Source: a virus. From it: a stretch of DNA of 20,018 bases. The position numbers were made by a program, and so were the translations under genes. The stretch is from the IMG/VR virus record IMGVR_UViG_3300036780_000100, positions 1 through 20,018 of that record; one strand, 5' to 3'. Positions 1 to 8,074 of this stretch are shown piece by piece. The number at the start of each line of letters is the position of its first letter. Position 1 is the stretch's first letter. The notes beneath the pieces were generated by a model. That model made no database searches and was not told where the DNA came from. It saw only the letters and a list, made by a program, of their open reading frames with translations.

Positions 1-1161
1 AGCGTCGACGAATATCTCGTCGCGGATCAGCAGCCGGACGGCACGACGCGCTACATCACCGCCTATCGCGCGCGCTTCGCCTCGGGCTTCCGCGTCGAGG
101 CACTGAGCTCGCGTCCCGCCAACATCCGCGGCCTGCAGGGCAGCGTCACGATCGACGAGGCGGCGTTCCATCCCGACGTCAAAGGCGTGATCGCCGCCGC
201 GACCGCGCTGCTGATCTGGGGCGGCCGGGTGCGCATCATCAGCTCGCATAACGGCGTCGGCAATCCGTTCAACCAGCTGGTGAAGGAAGCGCGCGCGGGG
301 CGCTCGCCCTATCGCGTGCATCGCTACACCTTCGACGATGCCGTCGCCGGCGGCCTCTACGAGCGCGCCGCGCTGAAGGCGCCGGACCTGGCGCCGAAGG
401 CGGAGTGGTACGCGCAGGTGCGCGGCGCTTACGGCGCGAACAAGGATGCCGAGCGCCAGGAGCTCGACGCGATCCCGGCCGAGGGCGAAGGCGCCTGGCT
501 CACCTACGACATCATCATCGCCTGCGAGCATCCCGACGCCGGCAAGCCCGCGCTCTATGCCGGCGGCCCATGCCTCATCGGCAACGACATCGCGCGCCGC
601 GGCGATCTCTGGGCCGCCTGGGTGTGGGAGCTGGTCGGCGACGTGTTCTGGACGCGCGAGATCGTCACGCTGCGCAACGCGACCTTCAAGGCGCAGGACG
701 CCGAGCTCGACCGCTTGATGGCGCGCTACAACGCGCGGCTCGCGATGGATCAGACCGGCATGGGCGAGAAGCCGGTCGAGGACGCGAAGGGCCGCTATCC
801 CGGCCGCTGCGAGGGCGTGATCCTCTCCGGCCCGATCCGCCTCACCGTCGCGACGATCGCGCGCGGCTGCTTCGAGGACAAGAAGGTCCGCATCCCCGAA
901 GGCGAGCAGCCGCTGCGCGACGATCTGCACAAGCTGAAGCGCGTCACCGGCGACACCGGCAATCCGCGTCTGGTCGCCGAGAGCGACGACGAAGGCCACG
1001 CCGATCGCTTCTGGGCGGCGGCGCTCGGCCTCGCCGCCAACGACAACCACAGCGGCGGCATCATCGAGCACTACAAGCGCCAGGTCGCCAAGAGCGCGGT
1101 CGCGACCGCGGCGCTCACCCAGATCCGCAATCTCCTCGGGAGTGCGAGGCGAGCGGCATGA
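1..1161 (+). CDS. Phage terminase large subunit, C-terminal part (5' truncated)
   Basis: The reading frame is open from base 1, so the N-terminus, including the Walker A region, lies outside the window; 386 codons are visible. Seen: a Walker B-like segment VTIDEAAFH near residue 49, then a coupling-motif-like IISSHNG, then a nuclease-like half with GNDIARRGD near residue 194, MDQTGMGE and DDEGHADRFWAAALG. These acidic positions are where RNase H-fold terminase nucleases place their metal-binding Asp residues. The pattern resembles the Mu gp28 type of large terminase. Family knowledge: the ATPase pumps DNA into the prohead and the nuclease cuts the concatemer. It is first in a head-to-tail gene order, with the portal gene about 0.9 kb downstream. 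The stop is TGA at 1159-1161. The general role is secure; the Mu-like subfamily is less so. Confidence 0.9.
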   Translation, partial: SVDEYLVADQQPDGTTRYITAYRARFASGFRVEALSSRPANIRGLQGSVTIDEAAFHPDVKGVIAAATALLIWGGRVRIISSHNGVGNPFNQLVKEARAGRSPYRVHRYTFDDAVAGGLYERAALKAPDLAPKAEWYAQVRGAYGANKDAERQELDAIPAEGEGAWLTYDIIIACEHPDAGKPALYAGGPCLIGNDIARRGDLWAAWVWELVGDVFWTREIVTLRNATFKAQDAELDRLMARYNARLAMDQTGMGEKPVEDAKGRYPGRCEGVILSGPIRLTVATIARGCFEDKKVRIPEGEQPLRDDLHKLKRVTGDTGNPRLVAESDDEGHADRFWAAALGLAANDNHSGGIIEHYKRQVAKSAVATAALTQIRNLLGSARRAA

Positions 1162-1194
1162 CGAAATTCACCAATCCTTGAAGGAGCGTTCAAC

Positions 1195-2019
1195 ATGGAT
1201 TTGCACCTCAATCTCTTCAGCATCATGGCGCGGCTCGACTTCCTGTTCGCGCTTCTCGCCGTGCTGCTGATCATCATGTGCATCGGCTTCAGGCGTTCGC
1301 CGCATTGGTTCATGCGCGCGATGCGGCGCGCGCCGGCGGCGATCGTCGTCATAGTCGCAGTGTTGCTCGCGCCGGCCGCCGCCTTCGCCACCAGCGTCAC
1401 CATGACGGTGCCGGGCAGTCTCATCGGCCAGACGATCTACGGCGCCGACGGCACGCAATTCACGCCGACCAGCGCCGGCCAGATCTCGGTGCCGATCGGC
1501 GGCGACGTCGCCGGCTTCCTCGCCGCGGGCTTCGCGCTCGCGCCGCAGGCCGGCAACGGCAGCGCGGTGTTCAATCCCGAGGGCGCGATCGTCGTCAACA
1601 CCACCACCACCGGCAACGGCGCCGACACCACCGAGGATACGCTCGTCACCTATGCGCTGCCGGCGAGCAGCTTCAACATCGCCGGCAAGTGCGTGCGGGT
1701 GACGTCCTATGTCCATTTCGCCACCAACGCGGACACCAAGACGACGAAGCTTTATTTCGGCTCCGAGGTGATCGCGACCGCGGGCGCCGCGACCAGCAAC
1801 AAGAACGGCTGGCTGCAGCTCATCGCCTGCAAGACCGGATCGTCGACGCAGATCGTCACCGGCACCGGGCAAGTCGATACGACCGCGGTGACGCCCTATG
1901 TCGCGACCGGCGCCGAGACCGACACCAGCGCCATCACCATCAAGCTCACCGGCCAGGCCGGCACCGGCGACGCCAACGACATCGTCAACGAGGCGACGGT
2001 GGTCGAGGCGCTGAACTGA
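1195..2019 (+). CDS. Beta-rich phage structural protein with N-terminal hydrophobic segments
   Basis: The protein has 274 residues and its ATG follows AGGAG at good distance. Seen: a hydrophobic stretch at about residues 14-33, a basic segment, then a second hydrophobic stretch at about 47-65 ending in AAAFATS, which looks like a signal peptidase site or a second membrane helix. After that comes a Thr/Gly/Ala-rich, beta-type protein. Residues 150-274 (ALPASSFNIAGKCVRVTSY, then TKLYFGS, then ending NDIVNEATVVEALN) resemble a beta-sandwich region common in phage decoration and fibre proteins. It lies between terminase and portal, an odd place for a membrane-targeted protein. In-frame ATGs at 1312 and 1321 would leave only the second hydrophobic segment. 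A head-fibre or decoration role is inferred; a membrane or secreted role cannot be excluded. Confidence 0.6.
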   Translation: MDLHLNLFSIMARLDFLFALLAVLLIIMCIGFRRSPHWFMRAMRRAPAAIVVIVAVLLAPAAAFATSVTMTVPGSLIGQTIYGADGTQFTPTSAGQISVPIGGDVAGFLAAGFALAPQAGNGSAVFNPEGAIVVNTTTTGNGADTTEDTLVTYALPASSFNIAGKCVRVTSYVHFATNADTKTTKLYFGSEVIATAGAATSNKNGWLQLIACKTGSSTQIVTGTGQVDTTAVTPYVATGAETDTSAITIKLTGQAGTGDANDIVNEATVVEALN

Positions 2020-2029
2020 AGGGAGCGGC

Positions 2030-2077
2030 GTAGCAAAGCCGATCGCCGAATCTTCCAGGCGATCGGCGTCTTGTGAA
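2030..2077 (+). repeat. Family 1 palindromic repeat, copy A
   Basis: A perfect 10-bp inverted repeat, GCCGATCGCC (2038-2047) and GGCGATCGGC (2058-2067), encloses a 10-nt loop starting GAATC. It is flanked by TAGCAAA on the left and GTCTTGTGAAGC on the right. It fills the spacer before the portal gene. No T-run follows, so it does not look like an intrinsic terminator. The same layout recurs at six other gene junctions here. Confidence 0.8.
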
Positions 2078-2087
2078 GCCAAGAAAG

Positions 2088-4445
2088 ATGGATGGCGGCG
2101 ACCTGATCATGGCAGCGAACGGCAAGCCCGGCCTTTTCACGCGCGCGATCGCCGCCGCGCGCGTGCTCGGCGGCGGCAAGGTCGACCAGAGCGACTGGTT
2201 CGGGCCGTCCGAGCCGCTGGCGCCGACCGCACCGCCCGAGGTCGCCGGGCGCCGGTGGGACATCGCGACCGGCTTCAACCTCGTCACCGCGCCGCGCGGC
2301 ATCGACAGCACCGGCTCGCCGCGCATCGGCTTCCGCGAGCTCCGCGCGCTCGCCGACAATTACGACATGCTGCGCCTCATCATCGAGACGCGCAAAGACC
2401 AGCTCGCGAAGCTGACCTGGTCGGTGCGCGCCAAGGACGAGGCGAAGCGCGACCAGGACGATCCGCGCCTCAAGCTGCTCACCGATTTTTTCGTCTATCC
2501 CGATCGCGAGCACAGCTGGGACGCGTGGCTGCGCGCCGCGGTCGAGGACATGCTGGTGATCGACGCGGCGACGATCTATCCGCGCAAGTCGCGCGGCGGC
2601 GGTCTCTATGCGCTCGACATCGTCGACGGCGCGACCATCAAGCCGGTGATCGACGATCATGGGCGCCGGCCGTCGCCGCCGCTGCCCGCCTATCAGCAGG
2701 TGCTGAAGGGATTGCCCGCGGTCGATTACCGCAGCGACGAGCTGTTCTATTTCCCGCGCAACTACCGCGCGCCCTTCGTCTACGGCTGCCCGCCGGTCGA
2801 GCAGGTGGTGATGACGGTCAACATCGCGATGCGCCGTCAGCTGCACCAGCTCGAATTCTATACCGCCGGCACCGTGCCCGACATGCTGATCCCGGTGCCC
2901 GACACCTGGTCGCCGTCGCAGATCGAGGAATTCCAGGCGTATTTCGACGCGCTCTATACCGACAACACCGCCGAGCGCCGGCGCGCGCGCTTCGTTCCCG
3001 GCGCGATGACCAAGGGCGTCGTCCAGACCAAGGAGGCCGCGCTCAAGGACGAATACGACGAGTGGCTCGCGCGGATCTGCTGCTACGCCTTCTCGGTCTC
3101 GCCGCAATGGGCGGTGAAGCAGATGAACCGCTCGACCGCCGAGACGCAGCAGGAGCAGGCGCTGATGGAAGGCCTCGCGCCGCTGCAGGCCTGGGTCAAG
3201 GTGATGATCGACCGCTGCCTCGCCGACGGCTTCGGCGCGGACGATCTCGAATTCGCCTGGGACGAAGAGGATTCGATCGACCCGACGGCGCAGAACGAGC
3301 TGCTGCTCGGCCAACTCAAGGAAGGCGCCATCACCCTCGACGAGTTCCGCGCCGAGTTCGGCCGCGTGCCCTATCCCAAGGGCCTCGGCGCGAAGCCGCT
3401 GATCTACACCGCGACCGGGGCGGTCACCCTCGATTCCGTGATCAATCCGCCCGAGCCGGCGCCCGCGCCCGGCGCGATCGACCCGGTCACAGGAAAGCCC
3501 ACCGGCGCGCAGGTGGCTGGGCAACCCGGCAAACCCCCGCAGCCGGGCGCCGATGGCGAAATTGAACGCTCTCCGGGGCGGACGGGCGGCAAAAACGGGG
3601 ACGCCGAGAGCGCCGGTCGCGGCGGCCGGATGGAAAAGGCGGCCCGGCCGCGGCGCCCAGCCCGACCGCTCAGCGCTTTTTCTCAGGAAACCGAGGATAT
3701 CCTGGCAGCGATTTGGCGCCCGCTTTTGGACTCCGAGGGCAAGCGTCTCGCCGCCGCGGCGCAGCTCGGCCGGAAGATGCCCGCTGCCAAAATGCAAAAG
3801 GCGGCCGATGCGCCCGACCCCGGCGCCGCCGGTGGAGCAGGCGCCGGGCAAAACAATGGCGACGAGAACTTCCAGCTCGACCCGGATGCCTGGGAGGAAG
3901 CTGAGGAATCTTCGCGCAAAGCGATCGAAGGGCAGGCATTAAGGGGCTCGACCGAGCGGATCGCGATGCTCGGGCTCGACGACGCCGCGATCACCGCGCT
4001 CGCCAATCCGAACGCCGTCGCCTGGGCGCAGGCGCACGCGGCCGAGCTCGTCAGCCAGGTCGCCGACACCACGCGCGAGCGCGTCAACGCGCTGGTGACG
4101 CAAGCCGAGGACGAAGGCTGGGCGGTCGAGAAGCTCAGCCAGGCGATCCGCGACGACGACGTCTTCGGCGTCAAGCGCGCGCAGCTGATCGCGCATACCG
4201 AGACCCGCACCGCCGACAACCAGGGCGCGCTCGCCGGCATGAGAGGCGCGCAGGAGTCCGGCGTCGACACCGAGAAGAGCTGGGTCACCCGCGGCGACAA
4301 CGTCTGCCTCGTCTGCCAATCGAACGAAGATGACGGCTGGATCGATGTCGGCGACGACTTCAATTCCGGCGACGACGCCGCGCCGGCTCACCCCAATTGC
4401 GAATGCGATACCGAGTATCGCGTCAAACAGGAGACCAGCCCATGA
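2088..4445 (+). CDS. Portal protein fused to MuF-like minor head domain
   Basis: The ORF encodes 785 residues from the ATG at 2088. Residues about 1-430 are portal-like: an N-terminal region with FRELRALADNYDMLRLIIETRKDQ, a central beta-rich part, and a helical part with RSTAETQQEQALMEGL. After a Gly/Pro/Ala/Arg-rich linker (about 455-545), the C-terminal 150 residues look like the Mu gpF minor head domain, with AHTETRTADNQG, a Cys pair at 740 and 743 (VCLVCQ), and PAHPNCECDTEYR near the end. The portal forms the dodecameric DNA gate; MuF proteins sit at the portal or inside the head. Alternative in-frame starts are GTG 2073 and ATG 2109. ATG 2088 is preferred because its distance to repeat A matches that seen for repeats B and D. 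No good Shine-Dalgarno is visible at any of the three. The gene overlaps the next by ATGA. Confidence 0.88.
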   Translation: MDGGDLIMAANGKPGLFTRAIAAARVLGGGKVDQSDWFGPSEPLAPTAPPEVAGRRWDIATGFNLVTAPRGIDSTGSPRIGFRELRALADNYDMLRLIIETRKDQLAKLTWSVRAKDEAKRDQDDPRLKLLTDFFVYPDREHSWDAWLRAAVEDMLVIDAATIYPRKSRGGGLYALDIVDGATIKPVIDDHGRRPSPPLPAYQQVLKGLPAVDYRSDELFYFPRNYRAPFVYGCPPVEQVVMTVNIAMRRQLHQLEFYTAGTVPDMLIPVPDTWSPSQIEEFQAYFDALYTDNTAERRRARFVPGAMTKGVVQTKEAALKDEYDEWLARICCYAFSVSPQWAVKQMNRSTAETQQEQALMEGLAPLQAWVKVMIDRCLADGFGADDLEFAWDEEDSIDPTAQNELLLGQLKEGAITLDEFRAEFGRVPYPKGLGAKPLIYTATGAVTLDSVINPPEPAPAPGAIDPVTGKPTGAQVAGQPGKPPQPGADGEIERSPGRTGGKNGDAESAGRGGRMEKAARPRRPARPLSAFSQETEDILAAIWRPLLDSEGKRLAAAAQLGRKMPAAKMQKAADAPDPGAAGGAGAGQNNGDENFQLDPDAWEEAEESSRKAIEGQALRGSTERIAMLGLDDAAITALANPNAVAWAQAHAAELVSQVADTTRERVNALVTQAEDEGWAVEKLSQAIRDDDVFGVKRAQLIAHTETRTADNQGALAGMRGAQESGVDTEKSWVTRGDNVCLVCQSNEDDGWIDVGDDFNSGDDAAPAHPNCECDTEYRVKQETSP

Positions 4446-6007
4446 TGTTCGCGCGGATGCTGAAGCTCGATGCGGCGAACCGCCTTGTCTATGCGCGCGT
4501 CGACGAGACACCCGACCGGATCGGCGACGCGATGGATTACGCGTCGACGAAGCCGCAATACGAGAAATGGTCGGCCGAGATGCAGAAGGCCTCGGGCGGC
4601 AAGAGCCTCGGCAACGTGCGCGGCATGCACCAGCTCACCGCCGCCGGCGTCGTCCAGGCGCTCGACTTCGACGATGCGGGCAAGGCGATCGATTTCTGCA
4701 TCAAGGTCGTCGACGACGGCGAATGGAAGAAGTGCGAGGAAGGCGTCTACACCGGCATCTCGCCCGGCGGCCGTTATCTGAAGCGCTGGAACGACGGGAA
4801 ATACATCCGCTACACCGGCGACCCGCAGGAGATCTCGCTGGTCGACCGGCCGATGATCCCGACTGCGACCTTCACCATGATCAAGGCGGACGGCGTGCAG
4901 GAGCAGCGCGCCTTCAAGGCGCCGGATGCGATGACGCTGCTCGCCGACGAGCTCGCGAGCGTCGGCAGCCCGGCCGAGTATCGCGCGGTGCTGCGGCGCC
5001 AGCCGGCGACGATGATCAAGGCGCTGTTTTCCGCCGAGGCGATGCAGACGCTCGCTGCCGCGCAAGGAATGGCGAAGGCCGATTACTCGAGCGACGAGCG
5101 CGACGCGATGGCGAAGAGCGGCGAAGCCATGGATGACGGCTCGTTCCCGATCAAATCCGCGAAGGACGTCGCGGACGCGGTCGACGATTGGGGCCGCGCC
5201 GGGAGCAAGCCCGCGGTCAAGGCGCATATCGCGAAACGCGCCAAGGCGATCGGCGCCACCGACAAGCTGCCCGAGGATTGGGACGGCTCGACCAAGAAGA
5301 AGATGGCGAAGGTCGTGTCGATCGGCGACATGCAGAAGGGCATGGGCGACGTCGCGCAGATGGCCTCGCTGCTCGAGCAGCTGAAATGGCTCGCCTGCTG
5401 CGTGACGCAAGATGCGACCGCGGAGCGCGACGGCTCGGCGCTGCCGGGGCGGCTCGCGCAATGGCTCAATGAGGGCGTCGCGATCTTCACCGATCTCGCG
5501 GCCGAGGAAAGCAACGAGGCGCTCACCGCGCTGCAGGCCTCGGTCGATGCGATCCCGGCGCAGGTGATGGCGAAGGCTGCGGCGGGCGGCGACATGCTCA
5601 AGGTCGGCGCCGCGATCAGCAAGTCCAACATGACGCACGTCCAGGCGATCCACGATCATGCGCGCGATCTCGGCGCCGATTGCGCCGCCGGCGACGGCAG
5701 CATGGCCAAGGTCGCCTTCGATCTCGCGACCGCGCGCGGCGACAACGCCATGCTGAAGCGCGCGATCGAGACGCGCGACCAGCGCATCGCCGATCTCGAG
5801 AAGCTTCCCGCCGGCGGCGGCCCGGTGCTGCGCGGCGGCGCGGTCGAGCGCAGCGAGGACGGCAGCGACCCGGCGGCGATGCTCAAGGCCGCGGACGTGC
5901 CGAAGGAGATCGCCGACATGCCCGAAGGCAGCGAGAAATCGACCCGGCTCTTCCGCTGGAGCATGGAGCATCCGACGCCGCCGCGCGCACCCGCGCGGCT
6001 CGGTTGA
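4442..6007 (+). CDS. XkdF-like prohead protease fused to scaffold-like C-terminal region
   Basis: The protein has 521 residues. The ATG at 4442 overlaps the portal stop and follows AGGAG at 4429-4433. Residues about 1-155 resemble the XkdF putative serine protease domain, with GVYTGISPGGRYLKRW and EISLVDRPMIPTATFTMIKADG. About 225-280 resembles a small helical domain often found in phage proteases of this type (FPIKSAKDVADAVDDWGRAG, AHIAKRAKAIGATDKLPEDW). The remaining ~240 residues are helical and Ala/Asp/Lys-rich, as expected of a scaffold. It sits between portal and capsid, the usual place of protease and scaffold. Inference: the protease matures the prohead and the fused tail serves as scaffold, removed by proteolysis. 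The catalytic Ser cannot be assigned with certainty. Confidence 0.78.
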   Translation: MMFARMLKLDAANRLVYARVDETPDRIGDAMDYASTKPQYEKWSAEMQKASGGKSLGNVRGMHQLTAAGVVQALDFDDAGKAIDFCIKVVDDGEWKKCEEGVYTGISPGGRYLKRWNDGKYIRYTGDPQEISLVDRPMIPTATFTMIKADGVQEQRAFKAPDAMTLLADELASVGSPAEYRAVLRRQPATMIKALFSAEAMQTLAAAQGMAKADYSSDERDAMAKSGEAMDDGSFPIKSAKDVADAVDDWGRAGSKPAVKAHIAKRAKAIGATDKLPEDWDGSTKKKMAKVVSIGDMQKGMGDVAQMASLLEQLKWLACCVTQDATAERDGSALPGRLAQWLNEGVAIFTDLAAEESNEALTALQASVDAIPAQVMAKAAAGGDMLKVGAAISKSNMTHVQAIHDHARDLGADCAAGDGSMAKVAFDLATARGDNAMLKRAIETRDQRIADLEKLPAGGGPVLRGGAVERSEDGSDPAAMLKAADVPKEIADMPEGSEKSTRLFRWSMEHPTPPRAPARLG

Positions 6008-6013
6008 TGAGAT

Positions 6014-6083
6014 CTCGCTCGCAGCCGCCACACCAACCCTGCTCGCTCGACCTAGGTTGGCTAGGCGGTGGTCGAGCGAGCAG
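6014..6083 (+). repeat. Family 2 palindromic repeat, copy a
   Basis: A 17-nt block (6024-6040), beginning GCCGCCACACC, is followed by a 14-bp perfect stem. The arms are 6039-6052 and 6070-6083, with core GCTCGCTCGACC pairing to GGTCGAGCGAGC, around a 17-nt loop. It occupies the spacer before the capsid gene. A near-identical copy in the opposite orientation lies just after the capsid gene (7642-7699). Confidence 0.8.
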
Positions 6084-6109
6084 CAAACCTTAAACAGGAG
6101 AGAGCACGC

Positions 6110-7627
6110 ATGAACCAGAACATCACCGAAGACACGCTGAGACTCATGCGTGGCGTCGCCAGCGCCTCGGACATGGTGAAAGCGTGGCTGTCGCCGACCG
6201 GCAACACCACCGGGCTGCAGAACTACGATCTCGAGAAGCCGGCGCTGTCGATCGTGCCGGTCGAGACGCCGTTCTTCAATCGCATCCCGATCGTCGGCGC
6301 CAATGGCGGCATCCAGGCGAACTGGCACGCGATCACCGGCATCAACACCACCGGGATCAGCGCCGGCCTCGGCTACGGCCAGCGCAACAGCCCGATCAGC
6401 ACGACCACCGCGGATTATTTCGCCAAGTTCTGCGCGTTCGGCCTTGATGATTTCATCCAGGAGGAAGCGGAGTGGTCGGCCGAGGGCTACATGGATTTGC
6501 TCGCGCGCGGGCAATCCAATCTCACCTGGGCGATGAAGATCGCGATGGAGCGCGTCTATGTCGGCGGCCAGGGCACCTATGGCCTCGGTGCCACGCCGCG
6601 GCCGACCGTCGCCGATGTCAGCACCGGCGGCGTGCTCGCCGCCAACACCACCTTCTCGGTGATCTGCGCGGCGCTGACGCTCGACGGCTATCTCAACGGC
6701 TCGGTCGCCGGCGGCGTGCCGGGTCTCGTCTCGCGCACCAACGCCGATAAGTCGACCGTGCAATATGGCGGCGGCACCGCGCAGGTGTCGCAGAACCGCA
6801 CCGTCGCCACCGCCAACGACAGCAACAACACGCATTCGCTGACGGCGAGCATCGCGACCGTGTCCGGCGCCGTCGCCTATGCCTGGTTCTGGGGCGCGGC
6901 AGGCTCGGAATTGCTCGGCGCGATCACCACCACCAACTCGGTGCTGATCACCGCCGCCGCGGCCGGCACCCAGAACGCCGCCACGCTCGGCGGGGTCGAC
7001 AATTCGCAGAACAGCCTGGTCTGCGACGGCTTCATCGCCCAGATCGCCAAGAGCGGCATGAACGGCTACATCGTGTCGCAAGCGACCGGCACCGCCGGCA
7101 CCGGCACGCCGCTGACCGCCGATGGCGAAGGCGGCATCGTCGAGATCGATACCGATCTCAAATATTTCTACGACACCTACCGTGCCTCGCCGACGGCGAT
7201 CTGGGTGAGCTCGCAGGAGCTCTTGAACATCGGCAAGAAGATCAGCGCCGGCCCCGGCTCGGGCACCAGCAACATCCGCTTCACCCGCGATGCGACGACC
7301 GGGCAGCTGATCGGCGGCACGCTGGCGCGCGCCTATCTCAACAAGTTCACGGTCGGCTTGTCGGGCGGCCCGGCCGGCGGCCAGGAGATCCCGATCAATC
7401 TCCATCCCAACCTGCCGCCGGGCACGATGATGTACGAAATGATGAAGGTGCCCTTCCCGCTGTCGGGCATCAACAACGTCGTGCAATTCCGCGCGCGCAA
7501 GAACTTCTACGCGACGCTCTGGCCCAAGACCACGCGGCAGTGGGAATACGGCGTCTACCTCGACGGCGTGCTGCAGAACTACTTCATCCCCGGCTGGGGC
7601 GTCCGCAGCAACATCGGCAACGGCTGA
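6110..7627 (+). CDS. Major capsid protein with inserted Ig-like region
   Basis: The protein has 505 residues. The ATG at 6110 follows AGGAGAG at ideal spacing; an upstream in-frame GTG at 6068 lies inside the repeat stem and is unlikely. Seen: an N-terminal region with ETPFFNRIPIVGANGG and a C-terminal half with FYDTYRASPTAIWVSSQELL, AYLNKFTVG, ending QWEYGVYLDGVLQNYFIPGW, the general pattern of HK97-fold capsids downstream of a protease-scaffold gene. Residues about 175-290 are unlike the rest: Thr/Ala/Asn/Gly-rich with TVATANDSNNTHSLTASIA and VAYAWFWGAAGSELLGAITT, resembling an Ig-like insertion that could sit on the capsid surface. It assembles the head shell around the scaffold. No signal for a separate scaffold gene was found. 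Confidence 0.85.
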   Translation: MNQNITEDTLRLMRGVASASDMVKAWLSPTGNTTGLQNYDLEKPALSIVPVETPFFNRIPIVGANGGIQANWHAITGINTTGISAGLGYGQRNSPISTTTADYFAKFCAFGLDDFIQEEAEWSAEGYMDLLARGQSNLTWAMKIAMERVYVGGQGTYGLGATPRPTVADVSTGGVLAANTTFSVICAALTLDGYLNGSVAGGVPGLVSRTNADKSTVQYGGGTAQVSQNRTVATANDSNNTHSLTASIATVSGAVAYAWFWGAAGSELLGAITTTNSVLITAAAAGTQNAATLGGVDNSQNSLVCDGFIAQIAKSGMNGYIVSQATGTAGTGTPLTADGEGGIVEIDTDLKYFYDTYRASPTAIWVSSQELLNIGKKISAGPGSGTSNIRFTRDATTGQLIGGTLARAYLNKFTVGLSGGPAGGQEIPINLHPNLPPGTMMYEMMKVPFPLSGINNVVQFRARKNFYATLWPKTTRQWEYGVYLDGVLQNYFIPGWGVRSNIGNG

Positions 7628-7641
7628 ATTGTCTGATTCCC

Positions 7642-7699
7642 GCTCGCGCGGCCACTGCCTAGCCAATCTAGGCCGCGCGAGCAGGGTTGGTGTGGCGGC
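7642..7699 (-). repeat. Family 2 palindromic repeat, copy b (opposite orientation)
   Basis: A 12-bp perfect stem, GCTCGCGCGGCC (7642-7653) with GGCCGCGCGAGC (7671-7682), encloses a 17-nt loop. A block at 7683-7699 is the exact reverse complement of 6024-6040 in copy a. On the minus strand the loop matches copy a at 15 of 17 positions. The arm sequences differ from copy a but remain fully complementary. The element lies in the spacer after the capsid gene. Confidence 0.8.
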
Positions 7700-7734
7700 C
7701 GCGCGTGCGGCCTCAATCAAAGGAGAAGTGGAAC

Positions 7735-8007
7735 ATGAAGACGATGGTTTTGCGCGACCCGACCAAGCCGGTCTCGGTCATCCACCACGAGACCAAGACC
7801 TACAAGCCCACCAAGAAGGGCATCTTCGAGGTCGACGACGCGCATGTCGATGCGCTGCGCTCGCATGGGCTGATGCTCGAGGGCGAAAAGGCCGAGCTCG
7901 CCGACGCCAAGAACGTGATCGCCGACAAGGACGCGACGATCAAAGAGCAGGGTGAGCAGATCGCCGACCTCACCGCGCGGCTTGAGAAGCTCGAGAAGAA
8001 AGGCTGA
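7735..8007 (+). CDS. Small protein with C-terminal coiled coil, between capsid and connector genes
   Basis: The protein has 90 residues. The ATG at 7735 has AGGAG upstream (7721-7725); the frame is open further upstream through repeat b, which is not likely coding. The first half (VLRDPTKPVSVIHHETKTY, then GIFEVDDAHVDALRSHGL) may be a small folded module. Residues about 47-90 form a charged heptad-like helix with TARLEKLEKK at the end, a likely coiled coil. Position directly after the capsid suggests a minor head or head-completion function, but no family is recognised, and a soluble assembly factor is equally possible. Confidence 0.7.
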   Translation: MKTMVLRDPTKPVSVIHHETKTYKPTKKGIFEVDDAHVDALRSHGLMLEGEKAELADAKNVIADKDATIKEQGEQIADLTARLEKLEKKG

Positions 8008-8015
8008 ACAGCTCG

Positions 8016-8068
8016 CGCAGCACAGGCGCGGCGCGAATCGTGAGCGCCGCGTCCGTCGTGCGAAGCAA
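8016..8068 (+). repeat. Family 1 palindromic repeat, copy B
   Basis: The left arm GGCGCGGCGC (8025-8034) pairs with GCGCCGCGTC (8044-8053) over 10 bp with one G-T pair, around the 9-nt loop GAATCGTGA. It is followed by GTCGTGCGAAGC. It ends 21 nt before the ATG of the connector gene and fills the spacer. The arms differ from copy D by changes on both sides that preserve pairing. Confidence 0.75.
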
Positions 8069-8074
8069 TAAAGC

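Noticed and set aside
2038-2067. Hairpin as an intrinsic terminator between the first structural gene and the portal
   Set aside because: No T-run follows the stem and the same is true of the other copies; termination before essential head genes would be hard to explain.
2073-2111. GTG 2073 or ATG 2109 as the portal start
   Set aside because: Neither has a better ribosome binding site; 2073 falls in the right flank of repeat A, while ATG 2088 keeps the repeat-to-start distance seen at copies B and D. ATG 2109 cannot be fully excluded.
6014-7699. Capsid gene as cargo of a transposon bounded by the family 2 repeats
   Set aside because: No transposase and no target duplication are seen, and a third partial copy lies elsewhere, so dispersed short elements fit better.
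4388-7720. Long minus-strand open frame of over 1000 codons, and similar ones at 1896-3851, 11582-13945 and 16236-19982
   Set aside because: They lie opposite well-supported phage genes, are rich in Arg/Asp/His/Val from the complement of GC-biased codons, and show no recognisable motifs.
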